A DNA stretch of 64,000 nucleotides from Paralithodes platypus (lineage: Eukaryota > Arthropoda > Malacostraca > Decapoda > Lithodidae), in contig CM064502.1 in the NCBI GenBank assembly GCA_032716605.1, positions 58,674,421 through 58,738,420 of the forward strand. The letters are read 5' to 3'. A model generated the notes under the pieces. The model saw nothing but the letters and a program-made list of their open reading frames with translations, ran no database searches and was not told the DNA's origin. How positions within the stretch are numbered: the first letter of the stretch is position 1; each line of letters begins with the position of its first letter. Made by a program: the position numbers and the translations under genes. Below are positions 53,868-63,767 of this stretch, piece after piece.

Positions 53868-53925
53868 GGGTGCCCTAATAAGTCATGTCTCACCTGTCAT
53901 TACGTTTGGCTCGCTCTGTGCTGTA
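53868..53925 (+). mobile_element. GTAC MITE remnant at the satellite edge
   Basis: CCTAATAAGTCATGTCTCAC, CTGTCATTACGTTTGGCTCG and GCTGTATTAA match 38787-38850 beyond the satellite unit, then end at a TTAAGGGG MITE. Confidence 0.75.
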
Positions 53926-54332
53926 TTAAGGGGTAGGGGGTATTTTTTGGTCTATTTATTGGTCTATTTATTCATTAATTAGGAATATTTGTAAGTTAGT
54001 TGGAGGGTTGGTGATAATATGAATGTATATAATTATTAATTATTTAGTTTCCTCGCTAGACCTCCATCAAGCTTAAAGAACATCCCCAAGACCTCTCTTC
54101 CAAAAGCCAGCCAAAGGCCTGTTCCTTTTAAAATTACAGCCTCTCTATCGCTCGCCAGGACAAAAAATCGACACCTAAATGGCACGGTCTTAAAATTTAC
54201 AACGCCCCCAACGAAATGGGGCGAAAGGTCTTACAATCACTAAATTAATAGGGCGAACGTCTTAAAATCTCAAAACTAATGGGGCTAAACATGAAGGAGA
54301 AGGGGGGAGGGATACAGAAAAACCAACCACTT
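53924..54332 (+). mobile_element. TTAAGGGG MITE, long copy inserted in a GTAC MITE
   Basis: TTAAGGGGTAGGGGGTATTT start, core CTCGCTAGACCTCCATCAAG, ATCGCTCGCCAGGA, CTTAAAATCTCAAAACTAAT, end ACCACTTCCCCTAAA. It begins exactly at the TTAA of the MITE remnant's GTATTAA. Confidence 0.65.
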
Positions 54333-54334
54333 CC

Positions 54335-54415
54335 CCTAAACCCCTTCTTTACCGGCGACGTCTTTGTAGCTTTATTCTGGCTACTATTAGACGATTTTAT
54401 TCAGTTTTTAAGGGG
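54335..54415 (+). mobile_element. Palindromic TTAA MITE, left arm
   Basis: AACCCCTTCTTTACCGGCGA then CGTCTTTGTAGC and ACTATTAGACGATTTTATTC; the rest is displaced by the next MITE, and its continuation may be 54738-54806. Confidence 0.6.
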
Positions 54416-54424
54416 AGATTTCCA

Positions 54425-54737
54425 CTTGAGGGACTTTTTTCTTGACCCCTTTCTCCCTCATGTCTAGCCCCATTGCTTTTGAGATTTTAGGACGTTTTCC
54501 CCATTAGTTTGGTGATTCTAAGAATTTCCGCCCCATTCTGTACAATTTAAGACCTTTCGTGCCATTTAAGTGTCGATTTTATCCTGGCGAGCGATAGCGA
54601 GTTTGTAATTTAAGAGTAACCGGCCTTCGGCCGGACATTTTTCTACCGAAAAATGTACAAATTTATCCTGAAAGGGGGTCAAGGGGGTGAAATTTTAAGA
54701 TTGCTGAAGGAGTAGGAAACAAACTAAAAACCTCCCC
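54425..54737 (-). mobile_element. TTAAGGGG MITE, copy
   Basis: TTTCTCCCTCATGTCTAGCC, TATCCTGGCGAGCGATAGCG, the CCGGCCTTCGGCCGG stem and a CATTTTTCTACCGAAAAATG hairpin; ends near CTCCCCTTAA. Confidence 0.6.
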
Positions 54738-54811
54738 TTAATTGGCCTCCAACAATTGACAGGTTTCGAACTCTCTCTCTCTTACCCCTTTTTACTGCCA
54801 TAGATCCTTCT

Positions 54812-55024
54812 TAACCCTTTCAAGATCTGACGCGTTTTAGCAGTTTATTTTGGCTTTCATTAGACGATTTTATGCAGCTTGGGAAGTTTATGTGGGTATT
54901 AAAAGGGTAAATACTATCTCAATCAACCCTCTGACTTCCATATCCCGTTACTAATCTGAATAAAATCGTCTAATAGTAGCCAGAAAACAGAACAGAAACG
55001 CGTATTGGAGCTTGAAAGGGTTAA
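54812..55024 (+). mobile_element. Palindromic TTAA MITE, ACGCG subfamily
   Basis: TTAACCCTTTCAAGATCTGA start, GGAGCTTGAAAGGGTTAA end. Very similar to 48325-48537, including the inner CTGACTTCCATA segment. Confidence 0.75.
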
Positions 55025-55058
55025 GATGCATATAATCGCCTAATCATAGCTAGCATAT

Positions 55059-55300
55059 CATTAACCCTTTCAGTACCAGGGACGTCCCTTTCATCATATT
55101 CTGGCAACTATAGATGATGATTATTCAGCTTAGGAAGGACCTCTAGCAATAATAGGGCTTCACACTATCTCAACCAACCCCTATTAACCGCCACAGATCT
55201 TTCCTAAGCTGCATAATATCGTCTAAATATATCGATAATAAAATACAACACACGTCGCTGGTACTCAAAGGGTTAAAAAGACGTCGCCGGTACAGATGGT
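55059..55300 (+). mobile_element. Palindromic TTAA MITE plus fused end of another
   Basis: TTAACCCTTTCAGTACCAGG start; the right arm ends GTCGCTGGTACTCAAAGGGTTAA at 55276. A second right tip, AAAAGACGTCGCCGGTACAG, follows at once, a remnant of a nested copy. Confidence 0.7.
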
Positions 55301-55428
55301 TGTTATTGGATAAAACAATTAACAATATCTCATATGTTGAAAGAGAACTGTGAGGAGTTACAAGAAACAGTTAGTATCTCAAAGACCTTGCCGTCCATTC
55401 CAGGGAGACACGGTTACAAGGATTACTC

Positions 55429-55623
55429 AACCCTTCTGTACCGGCGACGTCTTTTTATGATATTGTAGCTATATTTAGAGGATTTTGTGCAGTTTAAGAA
55501 GGATCTGTGGTAGTAAAAAGGGTTAACTGAGATACTTCGAAGCCTGTTAATTGCTGGAAGCCCTTTATAAACTGATTAACATTGTGTAATAGCCAGAATT
55601 ATGTTAAGAGGACGTCACCGGGG
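55429..55623 (+). mobile_element. Palindromic TTAA MITE, representative copy
   Basis: Left arm ACCCTTCTGTACCGGCGACG, TAGCTATATTTAGAGGATTT, AAGAAGGATCTGTGGTAGTA, AAAAGGGTTAA; short centre; right arm ending AGGACGTCACCGGGGTTAA. The two arms are inverted copies of an approximately 95-bp unit that itself ends in TTAA on both sides. Confidence 0.75.
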
Positions 55624-55654
55624 TTAAGAGTTAGTTAATATCCCGCAGACGCTG

Positions 55655-56150
55655 CCCTTGCTTTCTACAGGAAATACAAGCACACATACACACTCACTAC
55701 ACACACACAAACACACATACACATTACACTATACACACACACACACACACATACACATTACACTATACACACACACACACATTACACTATACACACACAC
55801 TCACATACACACTACATTATACACACACTCGCACACACACAATATACACATTAGAAACATTACACACACATCCACTATGCACGCGCACACACATACACAT
55901 TACACTATACACACACACTCACATACACACTACACTACACACACACACACACACACATTACACTATACACACACACTCACTACATTATACACACACTCCC
56001 ACACACACAATATACACATTAGAAACATTACACACACATACACTATGCACGCACACACACAGTACACACGTTAGCACACACATACATAATATATATTATA
56101 GACACTTATTACACACATGCACATACATACATGTATGTATGTATGTATGT
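55655..56150 (+). repeat. (CA)n-rich and (ATGT)n simple repeats
   Basis: CACACA and TACACATTACACTATA units repeat irregularly, then a TGTATG tract at 56131-56158. Confidence 0.9.
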
Positions 56151-56156
56151 ATGTAT

Positions 56157-56370
56157 GTACTCAGGCACATACCCCATACCATAGCTGGGGGTGGCCGACT
56201 CGAGACAGAGACCGAACAAAAACAACATTTAAAGTCCAGGACCACTGTCACGTTCCCTCGCCCCTTACTTTGTCTCGTCTAGTAGATGAAGTCTACAAGG
56301 GGAGGGGGATTTCTAGCTTCCCGCCCCTAGAAGAAGAAGTAGGACAGTAAAAGAGACAGACAGAAACGGC
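56157..56370 (-). mobile_element. RTE-like LINE 3'UTR fragment
   Basis: GGCACATACCCCATACCATA and GGTGGCCGACTCGAGACAGA match the complement of 2960-3010 and 3848-3900. The TGTATG tract at its left is the simple-repeat 3' tail. Confidence 0.55.
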
Positions 56371-56439
56371 TAAGGTTGGGTAGAGGATGCCAAACTTAAC
56401 TCTGGATAGGACCAGCCCTCACCCAACATGCATACATAC

Positions 56440-56885
56440 TACACACAAATACACCCAAGTACACACATACACCCAAGTACACACATACACCCAAGTACAC
56501 ACATACACCCAAGTACACACATACACCCAAGTACACACATACACCCAAGTACACCCAAGTACACACATACACCCAAGTACACCCAAGTACACACATACAC
56601 CCAAGTACACACATACACCCAAGTACACCCAAGTACACACATACACCCAAGTACACCCAAGTACACACATACACCCAAGTACAACACATACACCCAAGTA
56701 ACACCAGTACACCCAACACAAGTACACATACACCCAAATACACACATACACCCAAGTACACACATACACCCAAGTACACCCAAGTACACACATACACCCA
56801 AGTACACACATACACCCAAGTACACACATACACCCAAGTACACACATACACCCAAGTACACACATACACCCAAGTACACACATTA
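56440..56885 (+). repeat. 18-bp minisatellite ACACCCAAGTACACACAT
   Basis: About 25 units of the 18-mer, with shorter ACACCCAAGT units inserted. Open frames in four phases are repeat artefacts. Confidence 0.93.
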
Positions 56886-57320
56886 TGTATAAAGCTCTTT
56901 GTTAACCCATCCGGAGCATTGAACCAGGATTCAGCTGATTTGTGAGTCATACCTTAACCTCTCAACCATATCTTAATTAAGTAGAAGTTACTCAAGGATA
57001 CTATAGACACAATCACTGTGATGTCCCCAATGTAAGCTAACTGATTTTGGCTACTCTACTTCTGACTACAAAATTGACTTCCCGAATTTATCAACCCCCT
57101 AATTTTGACTATATCATTAGTACTATACTACTTTTTCTTTAAGGTCAAACAATCTACACCAGGTATTATAGAGATAGCCGGTTTGCCACAGTTATAACAG
57201 AAAACTGATTACGGCGGGTGGCTGTGGCCTGATGAAGTCCATCCGCTTCTCTATTTTGCCTTGGGGTGGGTGTTTGACTGTGTCTCTATATTTTACATAT
57301 ATCTATATTATTTCAACTCT
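56886..57320. other. Unassigned sequence
   Basis: No gene or repeat recognised between the minisatellite and the GT tract. Confidence 0.3.
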
Positions 57321-57324
57321 TTTC

Positions 57325-57560
57325 ACTTGTGTGTGTGTGTTGTGCTGTGTGTGTGTGTGCGTGTGTGTGTGTGTGTTGTGCTCTGTGTGTGTGTGTGTTG
57401 TGTCGTGCTGTGTGTGTGTTGTGCTGTGTGTGTGTTGTGCTCTGTTTGTTGTTTTTTTGTCGTGCTGTGTGTGTGTTGTTTTGTGTTGTGCTGTGTGTGT
57501 GTGTGTGCCAATAATACTAATACTAATAATAATAATAATAATAAAAATAAAATAATAATA
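57325..57560 (+). repeat. (GT)n-rich and (AAT)n simple repeats
   Basis: GTGTGTG runs separated by TGTGCTGTG to 57508, then AATAATAAT to 57560. Confidence 0.9.
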
Positions 57561-57714
57561 ATCATCATAACTGGTACATACAATATATATACCAGTATAA
57601 CCTAGGATAATGTACCGAGAAAACATATGAATGTAAACATCTTAGTAGAGTCTGAGTTTGTGGAACAGCCTCAATAGGACAGAGGAAGGGATACAGATAA
57701 TTGTCAGGGGTACT

Positions 57715-58115
57715 GATAGAGAAAACGAGAGAGGGGGAGGAGGGGGGAGGGGGGAGGAATACAGAAAGGGGTAAGGAAGGGTAGAAAGAGGGGGAGGGAG
57801 GGGGGAGGGCTAAGAGGGGTAGACATGGGGGGGAGAGGGGGTAGACAGGTAGGGAGGGAGACAGGAAGGGGTAATGGTGTAGACGAGGGTAGGGGATAGA
57901 AACAGGAGGGGTTGAAGGGGGGGGAGGAGGGAGACAGGAGGAGTAAGGGGAGTAGGGAGGGAGACAGGAAAGGTTGAAGGGTGGGGGAGGGACACAGAAA
58001 GAGGAAAAGGGGGAGGGAGACATGAGAGGGGTAGGTAGGGAGGGAGAGAGATAGAAGGAGTAAGGGGGGTGCAGGAGAGAGACAGGAAAGGGTTAAGGTG
58101 GGGGGGGGGGTTGAA
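57715..58115 (+). repeat. G-rich purine tract, (GGGGAGGGAGACAGGAAGG)-like
   Basis: Imperfect purine repeats with many GGGG runs (for example GGGGGAGGAGGGGGGAGGGG at 57734). It has G-quadruplex and triplex potential. The minus-strand Pro/Ser-rich frame is not supported. Confidence 0.85.
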
Positions 58116-58514
58116 GGTGAATCAGCGGGGATGAGTGATGAACCACCTTGAGAGAGTATAAGTATTTAGGTAACTGACACCTTGACTCATCAGGGGTAAC
58201 TGTTAATTATTTCTTAAGGGCTACCAGAAGAGAGATAATTTTGTCTTGAATGTAGTAACCCTGGGCCGGGGGTCATCCAGTCAGAGGGTTAAGGAGAGCT
58301 ACAGGTGCTGGGGGGTTCTGGGGCCATCAAATTTCCTGGAAATATGCTGCCAATGCCTCTTACACTGCCAAAGTTAGGGGTGTAGGATTTTTTTTTTTTT
58401 TTTTTTTACAAAAGGGTTGAAATAGGGGAGCAATCCCCCCCCCCCCCCCGGCCAAAGGCGGCTTTCTAGGGCCTTTCCTAGCTGGTGCTGAGAGAATTGG
58501 GTTCTAGTCATGTG
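58116..58514. other. Unassigned sequence with T- and C-tracts
   Basis: T-tract 58389-58407 and C-tract 58436-58449 beside a GGCCAAAGGCGG stretch; otherwise nothing recognised. Confidence 0.3.
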
Positions 58515-58948
58515 GTGATGGGCTAGTCTATCAGAGTGAGAGTTGAGCATTCTCTGTCATACCCATAGGTTACTCTGACTGTTCCTTTTACTTATATACT
58601 TTCTAGAGCTCAAGTGACGGCGTCTCTTCCGTGGATTGACCTCCCTACTGCCAACCCCGAGGTTGGCAGATTAGAAGCCAAAGCATCAAATTTTTCCTTT
58701 GCCCCTCAACTTTCCCTTCATAATTGCTGAGGGGCACAGTGCCTTGGGTGGGGCTTTGGTTTCCCAGGCGTTTCCGCACCCTCCTCAGCTCCCCGCCTTG
58801 GAGTGGCTTCGGTCACCAGGGCTTTATTAGTGGTAAGCAGGGAGGGTTTTGTGGGGCCGCTCGGTTATGGCCTTGGCCTTACTCGGGACCTTAGGGTTGC
58901 TCGGCCAGACAGCCTGGGGAACAGGAACAAAAACAGCAACTGTTTTTA
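58515..58948 (+). mobile_element. LINE 3' end or SINE with AAC-like tail, plus copy
   Basis: Same family as 22878-23297, opposite orientation; blocks CGTCTCTTCCGTGGATTGAC and GGTTTCCCAGGCGTTTCCGC. The tail is GGAACAGGAACAAAAACAGC. A short insertion (CCCCGAGGTTGG) distinguishes it. Confidence 0.6.
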
Positions 58949-58951
58949 CAA

Positions 58952-59033
58952 CCACAGATCCTTCTTAAACAGCGTAAAATCTCGTAAATATAGCTAGAAC
59001 ATTTAAAGGACGTCACCAGTACAGAAGAGGTTA
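58952..59033 (+). mobile_element. Palindromic TTAA MITE, right arm
   Basis: ACCACAGATCCTTCTTAAAC, AATCTCGTAAATATAGCTAG and GACGTCACCAGTACAGAAGA, then GGTTAA. Confidence 0.6.
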
Positions 59034-59249
59034 ACGAGAAACCCAAACAACGTAAGTATGAGCCACCTTATATATTTCCCCCCTCCAAGGTTTATCCCAT
59101 TCCCACCTTGATGGCTCCCGAGAACTGCTGGACCAAGGTATTCCACATTCACTGGGAAGAATATCACTGTTATGTCATAGGCTGTCATGGTCAACTTATA
59201 ATATTATGTCTCGTTGTTTGTGTATTATTTCTAACATCGTTCTTAACAC

Positions 59250-59440
59250 CAATAACCCCCCAAAATGAAATTAATGAAAGCATGTGATCCTCCCAGGATA
59301 TTAGATACAGAACTTACACACTGTACTCACACACACAGCACAGCACAACAAACATACAGATACACACACACAATATCTCTCTTACATACACACAGCATAG
59401 CACAATACACACAGACACAGACACACGCCCTCTTTCCCAT
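59250..59440 (-). repeat. SINE A body fragment followed by CA repeats
   Basis: AATGAAATTAATGAAAGCAT and TGATCCTCCCAGGAT match SINE A; the head is replaced by CA-rich sequence (59315-59430). Confidence 0.45.
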
Positions 59441-59639
59441 AACACTCATCCCCTCAGCTTCCTCTCCCTGGGTGTTTCCGTTTCTTGGCACCCACATATA
59501 AGACCCCGGAGTGCCAGTCAGGGTGCCACTCATCAACCAACACTGCCTCCGACGACATCTCCATACCGCCACGGGAGGAGAGTTCTAGTGTTGACAATTT
59601 AGCTCAATTGAGTTATAAATACAAAATAATAGCAACAGA

Positions 59640-59885
59640 AGAAGAGAAGAAGATACGAGGTGCTGTTGTAAAGGCTTTTCTCCCTCAATACCTTCACCTG
59701 ACCTAACCTGAAGAAGAAAAGGAAGAAAATAAAAAGAAGAAGAAGGATAAAGGCCCTGACCTGAGGAGAAGAAGAAGAAGAACCCTCCATACCTTCACCT
59801 GACCAAGAATAAGAAGAAGAGATACGGGTTGCCGTTGTAAAGACTTCTCTCCCTCAATACCTTCACCTGACTTGACCTGACTATA
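59640..59885 (+). repeat. Dispersed GATACGAGGTGC repeat, two units
   Basis: GATACGAGGTGCTGTTGTAA and GATACGGGTTGCCGTTGTAA, each followed by CCCTCAATACCTTCACCTGAC, with GAAGAA runs between. It ends a few bases before the protease start codon. Confidence 0.6.
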
Positions 59886-59888
59886 GTA

Positions 59889-60569
59889 ATGTATAAGCCC
59901 GTGGTGATGATGTGGAGGTCAAGAGTGGTGATGATGATGGTGGTGATGGTACTAATAGGGGTCACAACACCATCAGCCAGGGGTCAGGTGATTCTGCCAG
60001 ATATTATCATCGGTGAACCCAATCAGGTCAGTTGCATTATACAGTATGTTTACAGCCTATTGGACAGTTGCATTATACAGTATGTTTACAGCCTATTGGA
60101 CAGATTATGTTTATCATTAAGGGGGGATGGGTCACTTTTGGGTCAACTTTTTCATATATATATACAGTATATATATATATATATATATTTATTTATTTAT
60201 TTAATTAGTTGTGTATATTATACACTATCTATTCATCCAACACTAAATATCTATGTCACTCATTTATACATTTATTTGTTATTAACTTATACCGTATAAT
60301 CTCTCATATATTTTCTTAAGTATTTGGTTTGTATATATAGTTAATAAATTGTGTATATAACTAACACACACTCTCTCTATGACCTGACACCCCAGCCAAC
60401 CAATGACCTGTTAGGCTCGCCCCTGACCTCCAAGGAACTCACCACAATAGGCAACTTCCGTTCTGAGGACTTGCAGGAGGACCCCACCACCTCCTCCTCC
60501 TCCACCACCAGATACTTCGAGGGTGACATAGTGCTCAACTCTCAGGATCAACTCTATCAACTGCTAGAG
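59889..60569 (+). CDS. Astacin-like zinc metalloprotease, 5' exons (partial gene)
   Basis: Two coding exons: 59889-60026 (46 codons) and 60396-60569 (58 codons), joined in phase 0 through CAG|GTCAGT and CCCCAG|CC, with a further donor GAG|GTGAGG at 60570. Exon 1 encodes a signal peptide (hydrophobic VVMMMVVMVLIGV, possible cleavage after SARG). Exon 2 contains a Ser/Thr-rich stretch and RYFEGDIVL, the FxGD motif of astacin propeptides whose Asp holds the active-site zinc in the inactive form. The catalytic domain (HExxHxxGxxH) is not in the window. If right, the product is a secreted, autoinhibited endopeptidase. A start at the Met at 59907 or 59910 is equally possible. Identification rests on one short motif and exon layout. 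Confidence 0.6.
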
Positions 60570-60588
60570 GTGAGGAAATTTAGTCTTT

Positions 60589-60594
<6 letters not shown>

Positions 60595-60652
<58 letters not shown>

Positions 60653-60671
60653 TCTTCTTCTTCTTCTTCTT
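60595..60671 (+). repeat. (CT)n(CTT)n microsatellite in protease intron
   Basis: CT tract 60594-60648 followed by TTC repeats to 60671, lying between the true exon edge and its duplicate. Confidence 0.9.
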
Positions 60672-60728
60672 CGAGGGTGACATAGTGCTTAACTCTCAGG
60701 ATCAACTCTATCAACTGCTCGAGGTGAG
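60670..60728 (+). pseudogene. Duplicate of the protease exon 2 end with donor
   Basis: CTTCGAGGGTGACATAGTGC through TCAACTGCTCGAG repeats the last 54 bases of exon 2 (FEGDIVLNSQDQLYQLLE) with two silent-looking changes, followed by a stronger donor GTGAGT. It has no conventional acceptor other than the CGAG after the pyrimidine tract. Confidence 0.75.
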
Positions 60729-60744
60729 TCAATATTCATAAAAA

Positions 60745-60890
60745 TGCTAATTTTTTACATTTTTCGATAGAAAAATGTGTCTGGCGAAGCCGGATTTCTC
60801 CATACAATGCTGGCTCGCTATCGTTCGCCAGGAAGAAATCGACACCTGGATGGGGATAAACGTCTTAAAACAGTAGGTTGAATGGGGCCG
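60745..60890 (+). mobile_element. TTAAGGGG MITE core fragment
   Basis: TTTTTCGATAGAAAAATGTG, TGGCGAAGCCGG, TATCGTTCGCCAGGA and GACGTTTATCCCC-like (complement) blocks. Confidence 0.45.
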
Positions 60891-60954
60891 AATGGATACA
60901 TGCCAGAGAAAGAGAGAAAAGGAGAGAAAAAAAGGAGGTCACCCCCCTCTCTCT

Positions 60955-61075
60955 TGTCTCTCACTCTCACACACACACACAAACACACACACATACACAT
61001 CCACCCCAAACATACCTGCACACACACATGCATTTGTACAAACAGACACACATACACACACACACACTTTATGGC
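60955..61075 (+). repeat. (CA)n-rich microsatellite
   Basis: CACACACAAACACACAC tracts between 60968 and 61066. Confidence 0.85.
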
Positions 61076-61139
61076 TTTATGGTTCAAACAATCCTGCCAC
61101 TCATACTAAATATTTCTGTGCTGTCTATCTTTCCCCTAT

Positions 61140-61340
61140 AGTCTATTCGCTGTAAGTAGGCGATAAATCATAACCTCTATCCTCTGTAACTCAAAAAGGG
61201 CTAGGGCTAGTTGGCTGTAAATTTCCACATCTATTCCTCGACTGACTCTTCCCAAATGGTCGAAATATTAGCTCGATTACTCTAGTCGTTTTTTAGTTAC
61301 AGAGGATAGAGGTCATAATTACTGGCCTACTTACAGCGAA
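61140..61340. mobile_element. Mariner-like MITE with TA flanks inside a LINE
   Basis: Ends GTCTATTCGCTGTAAGTAGG and its inverse, extended by ACCTCTATCCTCTGTAACTC (TIR about 55 bp), directly flanked by TA. The interior resembles 42820-42950. A Tc1/mariner origin is suggested by the TA context. Confidence 0.7.
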
Positions 61341-61758
61341 TAGACTAAACTATTATAGCTCTACCGATCTAACTACCATTTCCAATTGGGGCAGAGATAA
61401 TCTTGTTACCTTTAATTCTTCCAAAACCCAATTTCTCCATCTATCTACCCGTCGTGAACTCCCAGAGGACTATCCCTTATTCTTCAACTATACAAAAATT
61501 AACCCTTCATCTTCTCGCAGTATTCTCTGTGTCTCTTTTTCTTCTGCTCTCTCTAGGAAGGACCATATTACCAGTCTTGCTAAGGCGGCCAACCAGAAGC
61601 TGGGTGTGCTCAACCACCTCAAGTGGTTCTTTATCCCTGCTCAGCTTCTTGCTCTGTACAGGGGCACAGTGCATCCTAGTATTGAGTATTGTTCACATGT
61701 GTGGGGAGGAACCTCTCACACAGCACTTCTAGATAAAGTAGAAAGGAAAGCCTTTCGC
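61341..61758 (+). pseudogene. LINE A ORF2 C-terminal region, first part
   Basis: A plus frame reads LVTFNSSKTQFLHLSTRR, SSALSRKDHITSLAKAANQK, LGVLNHLKWFFIPAQLLALY and PSIEYCSHVWGG, ending DKVERKAF. This is the thumb/post-RT part of a Jockey/CR1-group LINE. It stops at 61758 where LINE B is inserted and continues at 63768. Confidence 0.75.
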
Positions 61759-63767
61759 AAAAGGTCGAAATAGATAGAGAAATTGTGGAAATTGAACAAA
61801 GGCTAAGAATATCATATGAACTACAACATATGGAAGAGGAGAGGAAAGCTATTGCAGGTATAAAGGAAAATTCCAAATACTTCTTTTCATACGCCAAACA
61901 AAAGGCTAAAACAACATCAAACATCGGCCCACTGAGCAAAGGGGACGGCTCTTTCACAGGGGACAAAAAGGAAATGAGCGAACTCTTAAGCAGGCAGTAT
62001 GAAATGGCATTCAGTGAGCCTGATGAAACAAAAGTCATCAGAGACCAAAATATATTTTTCATGGAAACCTCCCCCACGGAAACCCCTCAGATGCTGGATA
62101 TTGATTTCGGTCCAAAAGACATAGAAGAGGCCATTTCCAACATGCCATCCCACTTGGCACCAGGCCCGGACTCTTGGAATTCGATCCTAATGAAAAAATG
62201 TAAGGAAAACCTCTCAAAACCCCTGGCTATAATGTGGAGAAGGAGTCTAGACACTGGTGACATACCAGATAGCTTGAAAAACGCAATAATTGCCCCACTG
62301 CATAAAGGAGGGAGTAAAGCACTACCAAAAAACTACCGCCCGGTAGCTCTAACCTCTCACATCATTAAAGTTTTCGAGCGAGTCCTGCGAAGCAAAATTT
62401 CAACATTCATAACAAATGAACTACACAACACCGGTCAACATGGGTTCAGAGCGGGAAGATCATGTCTCTCACAACTTTTGGAACACTATGACAAAATTCT
62501 TAAAGCGCTAGAAGAAAAGAAAAACGTGGATGTCATTTACACCGATTTTGCTAAGGCATTTGATAAATGTGACCATGGTATAATAGCCCACAAACTGAAA
62601 GCAAAAGGTATAACTGGGAAAATCGGACGGTGGATATACAATTTCCTTGTAAACCGAAAACAATCGGTAGCAGTAAACCAAGTCACTTCTGAGCCTTCGG
62701 ATGTCAAAAGCTCAGTGCCCCAAGGAACAGTGCTAGCGCCCCTTCTGTTCCTCATACTAATTTGCGACATAGATACCAACACCAGACACAGTACGGTGTC
62801 GTCTTTTGCTGATGACACAAAATTAAGCAAGATAGTAAACACACAAGAGGACACGGGCCGACTGCAGGAAGACATGAATGTAGTGTTCCAGTGGACCAGG
62901 GAAAACAACATGCAATTCAATGAGGAAAAATTCCAATTAATACGGTACGGAGATAATAATGGTGTTAAAGAAATTACAAATTACTTAACAGAATCTAACC
63001 ACATAATAGAACGGAAAGACAGTGTGAAAGACCTTGGGGTATTAATGTCTGAAAATATGGGTTTCAAAGTACATAACCAGGTCAAAGTGGCGGCTGCGAA
63101 ACGTCTAACGGGTTGGATTCTGCGTACTTTTAAAACACGCGGTGAATTGCCTATGATAACGCTCTTCAAATCTCTAGTGCTACCGCGGCTTGAATACTGT
63201 AGCGTATTAACATCCCCATACAAAGCAGGTGAAATAAATGACGTAGAGAGTGTACAAAGAAATTTCACTTCGCATATAAGTTCGATAAAACATCTACACT
63301 ATTGGGAGCGTTTAAGAGCACTGAATCTGTACTCACTGGAACGTAGAAGAGAACGTTACCTAATAATATACACGTGGAAAATCGCAGAGGGTTTAGTACC
63401 AAACCTACATACTCCGATAGTCATGAAATTCAGTGATAGGAGAGGCTGGGAATGCGAAATCCCCCGGATGAATAACAAGGGTGCTATGGGCTCTCTGCGA
63501 GAGGGCTGGTTATCACACAGAGGCCCACGTCTCTTCAACAAACTCCCACGGCGAGTAAGAGACATGAGGGACATCTCGTTAGACAACTTCAAGAGAGCCC
63601 TAGATGTCGAACTGCAAAAAGTGCCAGACGAGCCCATCCTCGCAAGGGAGCGAGCTGTCGCTTCAAACAGTCTACTGCACCAAATCACCACCCATAACGA
63701 GGGGTGTCGCGCTCCTTGGTGCCGCTAGAGGAGCGGCGAACACATCCAAAGGTATCCAAAGGTAAGG
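61759..63767 (+). mobile_element. LINE B, 5'-truncated, inserted in LINE A
   Basis: A 2-kb insertion between the two halves of LINE A. It has an intact RT frame and ends in a repeated ATCCAAAGGT tail (63744-63766), like the short tandem 3' ends of CR1-type LINEs. No endonuclease, so it arrived truncated. Confidence 0.8.
61785..63728 (+). CDS. LINE B reverse transcriptase ORF (uninterrupted)
   Basis: A 647-codon frame without stops. Motifs in order: HLAPGPDSWNSILMK, LPKNYRPVALTSHIIKVFER, GQHGFRAGRSCLSQL, VIYTDFAKAFDKCDHGII (first catalytic Asp), SVPQGTVLAPLLFLILI, the catalytic SFADDTKLSKIV, NNMQFNEEKFQLIRYG, then the post-RT region with SLVLPRLEYCSV and GPRLFNKLPRRVRDM. CR1/Jockey-group LINE polymerase that copies LINE RNA at nicked target DNA. 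The first Met lies 27 bases into the truncated copy, so the natural N-terminus with the endonuclease is missing. Open frame suggests young age. Confidence 0.85.
   Translation: MEIEQRLRISYELQHMEEERKAIAGIKENSKYFFSYAKQKAKTTSNIGPLSKGDGSFTGDKKEMSELLSRQYEMAFSEPDETKVIRDQNIFFMETSPTETPQMLDIDFGPKDIEEAISNMPSHLAPGPDSWNSILMKKCKENLSKPLAIMWRRSLDTGDIPDSLKNAIIAPLHKGGSKALPKNYRPVALTSHIIKVFERVLRSKISTFITNELHNTGQHGFRAGRSCLSQLLEHYDKILKALEEKKNVDVIYTDFAKAFDKCDHGIIAHKLKAKGITGKIGRWIYNFLVNRKQSVAVNQVTSEPSDVKSSVPQGTVLAPLLFLILICDIDTNTRHSTVSSFADDTKLSKIVNTQEDTGRLQEDMNVVFQWTRENNMQFNEEKFQLIRYGDNNGVKEITNYLTESNHIIERKDSVKDLGVLMSENMGFKVHNQVKVAAAKRLTGWILRTFKTRGELPMITLFKSLVLPRLEYCSVLTSPYKAGEINDVESVQRNFTSHISSIKHLHYWERLRALNLYSLERRRERYLIIYTWKIAEGLVPNLHTPIVMKFSDRRGWECEIPRMNNKGAMGSLREGWLSHRGPRLFNKLPRRVRDMRDISLDNFKRALDVELQKVPDEPILARERAVASNSLLHQITTHNEGCRAPWCR

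Noticed and set aside
51982..53982. A 666-codon Cys-rich frame (SSANKSCLTCHYERMY repeats) that looks like a zinc-rich or secreted repeat protein
   Set aside because: It is the translation of the 48-bp satellite, whose unit is traced to a non-coding MITE end. No promoter, splice sites or conserved ends.
56396..56950. VCTWVY/YTQVH repeat frames
   Set aside because: They translate the 18-bp minisatellite and are open in several phases on both strands.
57565..58023. Proline-rich minus frame
   Set aside because: It is the complement of a purine tract with no supporting gene structure.
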